From NCBI GenBank assembly GCA_934193095.1, contig CAKPUX010000053.1, positions 1-14,116 on the forward strand: 14,116 nt of DNA. Direction: 5' to 3'. The notes under the pieces are model-generated. The model did not search any database. It was not told where the DNA came from and saw only the letters and a list, made by a program, of their open reading frames with translations. This document shows, piece after piece, positions 1-4,557 of this stretch. The stretch comes from an uncultured Dialister sp. (GTDB taxonomy: Bacteria; Bacillota; Negativicutes; Veillonellales; Dialisteraceae). Position 1 is the stretch's first letter, and every line of letters begins with the position of its first letter. The translations under genes and the position numbers were made by a program.

Positions 1-1152
1 GGCGATGGCGGCGACGTCCTTGTCTCCGCGGCCGGAAAGGGTGATGACGACGATGTCATTTTTATCCATCGTCCGGATTTCCTTCATCATGCCAGCGACC
101 GCGTGAGCGGACTCGATGGCGCAGATGATGCCTTCTGTCTTGGCAAGATATTCGAAAGCCTGCACAGCTTCTTCATCCGTGACAGCCACATAGCGGGCGC
201 GGCCGATGGCATTCAGGTACGCATGCTCAGGGCTGACACCCGGGTAGTCAAGACCGGCGGAAATGGAATAGACTTCGGTGATATTGCCGTCATCATCCTG
301 GCAGAAGAGGGACTTCATGCCATGGAAGACGCCGATGCGGCCACGATTCACCGTCGCTGCATGGTAGGGGGTATCGATGCCCTTGCCGCCTGCTTCACAA
401 CCGATGAGCTCTACATCCTTATCCTGCACGAAGGGATAGAAGGTGCCGGCTGCATTGCTGCCGCCGCCGACACATGCATAGATCTTGGACGGAAGGCGGC
501 CGGTACGCTCCAAGACCTGCGCTCTCGCTTCACGGCCGATGCAGCTTTGGAAATAGCGGACCATTTCCGGGAACGGAGCCGGCCCCGTGGTCGATCCGAT
601 GACATAGTGCGTATCATCGCAGCGGCGGCTCCATTCCTGCATCGCTGCATTCACCGCATCCTTCAGTACGCGGGAGCCTGTCTTTACGACATGCACCTTC
701 GCCCCGAGGAGCTTCATGCGATAGACGTTCAATGCCTGTCTTTCAGTGTCGATCTCTCCCATGAAGACTTCGCACTCCATACCGAAAAGCGCCGCAATGG
801 TGGCGGCTGCCACGCCGTGCTGTCCCGCGCCGGTTTCCGCGATGATGCGTGTCTTGCCCATGCGCTTGGCCAAGAGCGCCTGCCCGATGCAGTTATTGAT
901 CTTGTGCGCGCCGGTGTGATTCAGATCCTCGCGCTTCAGGAAAATACGCGGCCCGCCGAGATCCTTTTCCATGTTCAGTGCTTCATAGAGCATAGACGGA
1001 CGACCGGTGTAGTTCACATACAGGTCATGCAGTTCATCCTGAAAACTTTTATCATTCTTGCATTCTTCGAATGCTTTCTGTACTCTCTGGACTTCATTCA
1101 TCAGGACTTCCGGAATGTACTGTCCGCCAAATTCGCCAAATCGTGTATTCAT
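1..1152 (-). CDS. trpB: Tryptophan synthase beta chain, 3' end cut by window edge
   Basis: TrpB is the PLP-dependent cytoplasmic subunit that condenses indole with L-serine to give tryptophan, working with TrpA. The minus-strand frame from the ATG at 1152 is open to base 1 (384 codons) and begins MNTRFGEFGGQYIPEVLM, the classic TrpB start. The PLP lysine lies in NHTGAHKINN (K84). Other TrpB blocks are ETGAGQHGVA, the phosphate-binding glycine loop GGGSNAAG (about 229-236) and the terminal LSGRGDKD. About 10-15 C-terminal residues are missing compared with the usual 395-400. A weak Shine-Dalgarno (GCGAGG) sits 8 nt before the start. The gene is third in the trp operon but lies 700 bp downstream of trpC across a repeat-filled gap. 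trpA probably follows outside the window. The identification is secure. Confidence 0.97.
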   Translation of the reverse strand, partial: MNTRFGEFGGQYIPEVLMNEVQRVQKAFEECKNDKSFQDELHDLYVNYTGRPSMLYEALNMEKDLGGPRIFLKREDLNHTGAHKINNCIGQALLAKRMGKTRIIAETGAGQHGVAAATIAALFGMECEVFMGEIDTERQALNVYRMKLLGAKVHVVKTGSRVLKDAVNAAMQEWSRRCDDTHYVIGSTTGPAPFPEMVRYFQSCIGREARAQVLERTGRLPSKIYACVGGGSNAAGTFYPFVQDKDVELIGCEAGGKGIDTPYHAATVNRGRIGVFHGMKSLFCQDDDGNITEVYSISAGLDYPGVSPEHAYLNAIGRARYVAVTDEEAVQAFEYLAKTEGIICAIESAHAVAGMMKEIRTMDKNDIVVITLSGRGDKDVAAIA

Positions 1153-1285
1153 AGTGGGTACCTCGCTTTATTGATAAGTTGTTGTTTATTGTTGGTTGGG
1201 GTTCAAGGTTCAGGGTTAGCCCCTTGGGGCGGCTCGTCCACTGATTGTGGATGAAAACTTTGCTCGCCAGTTAGGAGTTAGGAGT

Positions 1286-1384
1286 GCTGGTGCGGCGCAT
1301 ACAAATATGGAAGCACCGCAGAGTATAGATAGTGGTAATACCCGAAAGCGGCATTTAGTCACCAGTCACCAGTCACTAGTCACT
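1286..1384 (+). repeat. Stem-loop plus AGTCACC-heptamer repeat, copy A
   Basis: TGCGGCGC (1291-1298) pairs with GCACCGCA (1313-1320) apart from one mismatch. A tail follows that is shared with the copies at 2785-2874 and 8217-8280 (AGAGTATAGATAG, then CCCGAAAGCGGCATTT). It ends in four in-phase heptamers of AGTCACC/AGTCACT at 1357-1384. It is one of three copies of about 95 bp that share hairpin, tail and heptamer run. Confidence 0.85.
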
Positions 1385-1390
1385 CGAGGC

Positions 1391-1516
1391 TCCTAATCCC
1401 TAGCCACTAATCCCTAGCTACTCATTCCTGCTTTCAAACTTCAGGGTTCAGGGTTCAGGGTTCAGGGTTCAGGGTTCAGGGTTCAGGGTTCAGGGTTCAG
1501 GGTTCAGGGTTCAGGG
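1391..1516 (+). repeat. Heptanucleotide array ending in (TTCAGGG)x11
   Basis: This is a run of 18 consecutive 7-nt units in one register. It starts with degenerate units (TCCTAAT, CCCTAGC, CACTAAT, CCCTAGC, TACTCAT, TCCTGCT, TTCAAAC) and then has eleven perfect TTCAGGG copies (1440-1516). The perfect part should be prone to slippage, so the copy number may vary between strains. It resembles the short tandem heptamer repeats known from filamentous cyanobacteria only in unit length. It lies about 290 bp upstream of the trpB start. Confidence 0.95.
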
Positions 1517-1523
1517 TTGTGGT

Positions 1524-1550
1524 GCGGCGCATCATAATTGGGAAGCGCCG
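1524..1550 (+). repeat. GCGGCGC stem-loop, copy B
   Basis: CGGCGC (1525-1530) and GCGCCG (1545-1550) form a 6-bp GC stem around a 14-nt AT-rich loop. It is preceded by GTGGT, as in the other plus-oriented copies, and followed by a linker (TTTTTAGATAG) leading into the inverted-repeat unit at 1577. It forms the left shoulder of the composite element whose right shoulder is the inverted stem-loop at 1786-1813. Confidence 0.85.
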
Positions 1551-1576
1551 TGAGTTTTTAGATAGGCGGTCATCTC

Positions 1577-1764
1577 GTATCGTCATTCCGACCGAAGTGG
1601 AGGAATCTTTTTCGTTCTCGATGTCATGCCATGTGTACATTAACTAAAATGGGAAACCTGTTTCCCCACGAAATGAGAGTATGGTGCTTCATGCAAACAT
1701 ATCAGCCCTCAGATAAGAAAAACCGCTGCAACAAAGATTCCTCGACTTCGCTCGGACGATACGC
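1577..1764. mobile_element. MITE-like 188-bp unit with about 30-bp terminal inverted repeats
   Basis: The left end (1577-1610) contains GTATCGTC, then CGACCGAAGTGGAGGAATCT. The reverse complement of the right end (1733-1764) contains GTATCGTC directly followed by CGAGCGAAGTCGAGGAATCT. The ends therefore match over about 30 positions, apart from an extra ATTC on the left and two substitutions. The interior has no ORF. It shares an ATGGTGC-containing stretch with the related unit at 7919-8070. No clear target-site duplication was identified. Calling it mobile is an inference from the inverted termini and the second copy. Confidence 0.6.
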
Positions 1765-1785
1765 GCGAAACGCTCTCTAACATTC

Positions 1786-1813
1786 GCGGCGCTTTCATCT
1801 TATTTTGCGCCGC
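1786..1813 (-). repeat. GCGGCGC stem-loop, copy C (inverted)
   Basis: GCGGCGC (1786-1792) and GCGCCGC (1807-1813) form a perfect 7-bp stem with a 14-nt loop. The copy lies opposite in orientation to copy B and is followed by CTCCACAACCTTGAACCC, the mirror of the GGGTT...GTGGT flank of copy B. No T-tract follows in the minus (operon) direction, so it does not look like a terminator. Confidence 0.85.
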
Positions 1814-1852
1814 TCCACAACCTTGAACCCGTCAACCTGAACCCCGAACCCA

Positions 1853-2641
1853 TCATTCATTCTCTTCCCTCAATGTTCGGATTACATGTCCTCTTCTCTC
1901 CCCCGCTCTCATCAGCATCTCGCCGATGAGGACGGCGTCAGCGCCGGCCTCCCGCATCTGTTTCACGATCGCCTCTGACATCATGCCGCTTTCTGAGACG
2001 AGGATACGGTCCTTGGGCACGAGCCTTGCCAGACGCTCAGTATTTTCCAGATGGATGGTGAAATCACGAAGGTCGCGATTGTTCACACCGACGATGCGGG
2101 CTCCTGCGTGAAGCATCCGCTCCATTTCCGTCTCATCATGCGCTTCTGCCAAGACGCCAAGGCCGAGGCTTCTCGCATAGGAGAGAAATTCTCTGATTTC
2201 CTCATCCGAGAGGATCGCTGCGATGAGAAGGATGGCCGAAGCCCCCGCGAGCGCCGCCTCTTCGATCTGGCAGCGGTCGATGATGAAGTCCTTGCGGAGA
2301 ACGGGGATCGTGACCTCCCGCGCCACCGTTTTCAGGTAGGCCATATCTCCTTTGAACCATTTCGGCTCTGTCAGGCAGGAGATCGCTGAAGCCCCCGCCG
2401 CTTCATACTCTTTTGCGATCGCCGCAAAGGGGAAGTCCTCGCTGATCGTCCCCTTCGAGGGAGACGCTTTCTTGAGCTCGCAGATGAGGGAGAGCCCGTC
2501 ACTTGCCAGACTCTTGTAAAACAGATCATCCGTCCGCGGCGTGAAATGCTTCAAGTCTTCATGCAGGCGGCCATAGTAGCCGTCCGCTTTCAGCCGCTCG
2601 ATCCGCCGCCGCGTCTCGGCAGCAATGTCATCTAGTATCAT
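1853..2641 (-). CDS. trpC: Indole-3-glycerol-phosphate synthase
   Basis: TrpC closes carboxyphenylamino-deoxyribulose phosphate to indole-3-glycerol phosphate, a cytoplasmic (beta/alpha)8-barrel step. The frame reads 262 residues from the ATG at 2641, beginning MILDDIAAETRRRIE, which fits the family N-terminus. Active-site blocks are ELKKASPSKG (55-64), LRKDFIID (115-122), the later NNRDL and VSESGM, and a terminal GE motif. The open frame extends 11 codons upstream to 2674. I chose 2641 because homologous proteins begin there and a GGAG lies 11 nt upstream; for the ATG at 2650 that GGAG would be only 2 nt away. It is a stand-alone enzyme with no TrpF fusion. It is second in the operon after trpD, across a 280-bp repeat gap. 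Its stop (TGA) lies beside the repeat tail. Confidence 0.96.
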   Translation of the reverse strand: MILDDIAAETRRRIERLKADGYYGRLHEDLKHFTPRTDDLFYKSLASDGLSLICELKKASPSKGTISEDFPFAAIAKEYEAAGASAISCLTEPKWFKGDMAYLKTVAREVTIPVLRKDFIIDRCQIEEAALAGASAILLIAAILSDEEIREFLSYARSLGLGVLAEAHDETEMERMLHAGARIVGVNNRDLRDFTIHLENTERLARLVPKDRILVSESGMMSEAIVKQMREAGADAVLIGEMLMRAGERRGHVIRTLREENE

Positions 2642-2692
2642 GGAAATCATTACTCCGTTTATCGGTAGAATCAAATATCATTCAAATGGGAT

Positions 2693-2926
2693 AGGGTTCG
2701 GGGTTAGCCCCTTGGGCGTGCCGCCCTTTGATTACGTGCGAAAGAGGTTCAGCAGGGGAGCAGGTTCAGAGGGTTCAACGGGGGTGGTGCGGCGCATAAA
2801 AACATAGAAGCGCCGCGGAGTATAAATAGGGCGATGCTCGAAAGTGGCATTTAAGTCACCAGTCACCAGTCACTCCTAATCCCTAATTCCTAGCTACTAA
2901 TCCCTAGCTACCAGTCACCAGTCACT
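2693..2926 (+). repeat. Intergenic repeat between trpD and trpC, copy D
   Basis: The unit contains GGGTTCG/GGGTTAG heptamers (2694-2707), the conserved tract GGGTTAGCCCCTTGGGCGTG through CCCTTTGATT and AAAGAGGTTC (about 2701-2750), and a perfect stem-loop GCGGCGC/GCGCCGC (2789-2795 with 2810-2816, 14-nt loop). A tail GGAGTATAAATAGGGCGATG follows, nearly identical to the inverted copy at 8217-8280. Next are eight in-phase heptamers (2854-2909: AGTCACC, AGTCACC, AGTCACT, CCTAATC, CCTAATT, CCTAGCT, ACTAATC, CCTAGCT), then two more AGTCAC(C/T) units (2913-2926). The last unit contains the trpD stop codon. No gene is seen in this gap. Confidence 0.9.
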
Positions 2927-3944
2927 GATTTGACACCTTGACGTATTCCTCGAGTTTCTCATACGCTTTTCCGCTATCGATCATCTCGGCGGCCTTTGCG
3001 ATGCCCTCCTGCATGGTGGAGACGGCTTTCGCTGCATAGAGGGCAAGGCCGGCATTCAGGAGCACCGCATTTTTCTTCGTGCCTTGGATCTTCCCGGTCA
3101 GGATGCCCTTGGTGATTTCCGCATTCTCGCAAGCTGTGCCGCCGACGAGCTCTTTCTTCCTGCCGCGCGTAAGGCCGAAGTCCTCAGGGCAGATGGTCAT
3201 CGTGCGGTAGTAACCATCCTTCAGCTCGCAGACCAGCGTCGGCGCGGAAGGCGAAACCTCATCCAAGTGGTCTTCGCCGTAGACGACGAGCGCATTTCTC
3301 ACGCCGAGCTTATCCAAAACCTTCGCGACCGGCTCTACCAGGTAGCCATCATAGACACCGAGGAGGAAATAGTCGGGATTTGCCGGATTTGTCAAAGGCC
3401 CCAGGATATTGAACACGGTGCGGAAGCCCAGCTCCTTCCGAATGCCGCCGACATACTTCATCGCTGCGTGATATTTCTGTGCGAAGAGGAAGCAGAAGCC
3501 GACCTTTTCCAGCATCTCGAGCGCTTTCTTCGGATCCTGCGCGATGTTCGCGCCGAGGGCTTCCTGCACATCCGCCGTGCCGGACTTCGAGGATGCCGCA
3601 CGGTTGCCGTGCTTGGCGACCTTCACGCCCGCCGCTGCAATGACAAAAGCAGCCGTGGTGGAAATGTTGAAGCTGTTCGAGCCATCCCCGCCGGTACCTA
3701 CGATCTCTAAGACCTTCATGCCCGGATGCGGGACAGGCGTCGCATGCTCTCTCATCGCTTCTGCACAGCCGGAGATCTCATCGATCGTCTCCGCCCGCGT
3801 GCTCTTCGTCGAGAGCGCCGCAAGGAATGCCGCATTCTGCGTCGGTGTGGTCTTGCCGTCCATGATCTCATTCATCACGGTGTAGGCTTCTTCATAGCTA
3901 AGGTCGCCTTTTCGTACAATTTTCTGGATCGCTTCTTTAATCAT
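2922..3944 (-). CDS. trpD: Anthranilate phosphoribosyltransferase
   Basis: TrpD transfers the phosphoribosyl group of PRPP to anthranilate, the second committed step to tryptophan, in the cytoplasm. The 340-residue length is normal for the stand-alone enzyme. Motifs are GTGGDG (83-88) with SFNIST (91-96), the PRPP/Mg-binding glycine loop and its partner, and KHGNRAASSKSG (111-122), which contacts anthranilate and phosphate. The family usually reads KHGNRSVSSKSG, so two positions differ. An AAGGAGG Shine-Dalgarno sits 8 nt before the ATG. It has no TrpG fusion and is the first gene after the T-box leader, so trpE and trpG must be elsewhere or absent. The TGA stop (2922-2924) lies within an AGTCACT heptamer of the downstream repeat. 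Confidence 0.97.
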   Translation of the reverse strand: MIKEAIQKIVRKGDLSYEEAYTVMNEIMDGKTTPTQNAAFLAALSTKSTRAETIDEISGCAEAMREHATPVPHPGMKVLEIVGTGGDGSNSFNISTTAAFVIAAAGVKVAKHGNRAASSKSGTADVQEALGANIAQDPKKALEMLEKVGFCFLFAQKYHAAMKYVGGIRKELGFRTVFNILGPLTNPANPDYFLLGVYDGYLVEPVAKVLDKLGVRNALVVYGEDHLDEVSPSAPTLVCELKDGYYRTMTICPEDFGLTRGRKKELVGGTACENAEITKGILTGKIQGTKKNAVLLNAGLALYAAKAVSTMQEGIAKAAEMIDSGKAYEKLEEYVKVSNQ

Positions 3945-3972
3945 AATAGATTCCTCCTTGGTAAAAGCGGCT

Positions 3973-4110
3973 AGGGACTAGTGACTGGTGACTGGTGACT
4001 AGGGATTAGGGACGATACGAGAATACCGTTTTTTTAATTTCGCGGCGCTTCTATTTTGTTTTGCGCCGCACCACCATTCCTCATTCCTAATTCCTCATTC
4101 CTAATTTCCC
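3973..4110 (-). repeat. Repeat in the trp leader between T-box and trpD, copy E
   Basis: Six in-phase heptamers (3973-4014: AGGGACT, AGTGACT, GGTGACT, GGTGACT, AGGGATT, AGGGACG) are followed by ATACGAGAATACCG. That matches one end of the MITE-like units read inverted. Then come a perfect stem-loop GCGGCGC/GCGCCGC (4042-4048 with 4063-4069, 14-nt loop) and five in-phase units of ATTCCTC/ATTCCTA/ATTTCCC (4076-4110). It looks like a truncated long-type copy. It would be transcribed as part of the trpD 5' untranslated region, after the T-box decision point. Confidence 0.88.
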
Positions 4111-4155
4111 TCGCCATCGCCGGTTCGTATTCATAGGCTGCTCCTTCCCAGGGAG

Positions 4156-4198
4156 AAATAAAAAATCCGTCCCTGACAAAAACTTGTCAAGGACGGAT
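4156..4198 (-). terminator. Intrinsic terminator of the T-box leader
   Basis: In the minus direction ATCCGTCCTTGACAA (4198-4184) pairs with TTGTCAGGGACGGAT (4179-4165). This gives a 15-bp stem with one G-U pair and a 4-nt loop, followed by a U-rich tract (4164-4156). Its 5' arm contains the CCTTG needed for the antiterminator, so the two folds exclude each other. Confidence 0.95.
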
Positions 4199-4410
4199 AC
4201 TATTCCGCGGTGCCACCTTGCTTCAGGGTATGACCCCTGCTCTTAGCGAGATACCAACATATCTCCGGCAACTGACGTATGCCCTACGTCGCAAGCTACT
4301 GGGGTCTTCCTTTTCACTGCGCCCTCAGCGGTCCATTTAACAATCTGCGTTCTGCCGGCTTCTCATTGCCCCGACTCCCTGTAAGTGCACGTACTGTTTT
4401 TATCTCCGCT
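4156..4410 (-). promoter_or_regulatory. T-box riboswitch, tRNA-Trp responsive, for the trp operon
   Basis: In the minus direction the leader has a stem I closed by AGCGG (4405-4409) and CCGCT (4327-4331). The distal stem I block has the GGCAATGAGAAGCCGG form. The specifier loop has codon UGG at 4333-4335, just before A-CCGCT, giving tryptophan specificity. The conserved T-box GGTGGCACCGCGG (4205-4217) follows; this motif binds the uncharged tRNA acceptor end. CAAGG before it can pair with CCTTG after it to make the antiterminator, competing with the terminator that starts at 4198. Uncharged tRNA-Trp should therefore allow read-through into trpD, trpC and trpB. The specifier assignment rests on position next to the stem, not on a computed fold. 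Confidence 0.95.
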
Positions 4411-4438
4411 TCAACGGTTTGTTTATGTTGTTGATGTA

Positions 4439-4467
4439 ATCATAATCTCCCTTGGCATTTCTGTCAA
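4439..4467 (-). promoter_or_regulatory. Sigma-70-type promoter of the trp operon
   Basis: Read on the minus strand there is a perfect TTGACA -35 box (4467-4462), a 17-nt spacer and a TATGAT -10 box (4444-4439). Initiation near 4432 would place stem I of the T-box about 20 nt downstream. It lies about 90 bp after the stop of the RND gene. Confidence 0.85.
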
Positions 4468-4557
4468 GAGGAATATTGATGCGCACCAGAAAAGAGATGC
4501 GGAAAACTTTCAAAGGGGGAAGAGGTGGATGGAAAACTATCTGCCCTTTCTGTCACA

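Larger units (their letters stand above)
1153..1852. repeat. 700-bp repeat-filled gap between trpC and trpB
   Basis: No coding sequence is visible here. The gap holds, in order: a partial GGGTTAGCCCC tract (about 1213-1235), a stem-loop plus AGTCACC heptamers (1286-1384), a long heptamer array ending in eleven TTCAGGG units (1391-1516), a stem-loop (1524-1550), a MITE-like inverted-repeat unit (1577-1764), an inverted stem-loop (1786-1813), and a CCTGAACCC-type tail reaching the end of trpC. In Firmicute trp operons trpF usually occupies this place and would be about this size, but I see no trace of it. No U-tract terminator in the minus direction was found, so trpB could still be transcribed from upstream. 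Confidence 0.85.

Noticed and set aside
103..1254. Plus-strand 383-codon open frame at the left end
   Set aside because: It is the antisense of trpB, whose minus-strand frame has all TrpB motifs. The plus translation has no recognisable family pattern.
1357..1516. CRISPR array suggested by regular repeats
   Set aside because: The units are 7 nt without spacers, and there are no cas genes.
2642..2674. Longer trpC start at 2674 adding eleven residues
   Set aside because: The extra residues (MILPINGVMIS) do not fit the TrpC family N-terminus. The GGAG is better placed for the ATG at 2641.
2625..2807. Plus-strand 60-codon open frame upstream of trpC
   Set aside because: It is made mostly of the 50-bp repeat tract and the start of trpC in reverse, with no sign of selection for coding.
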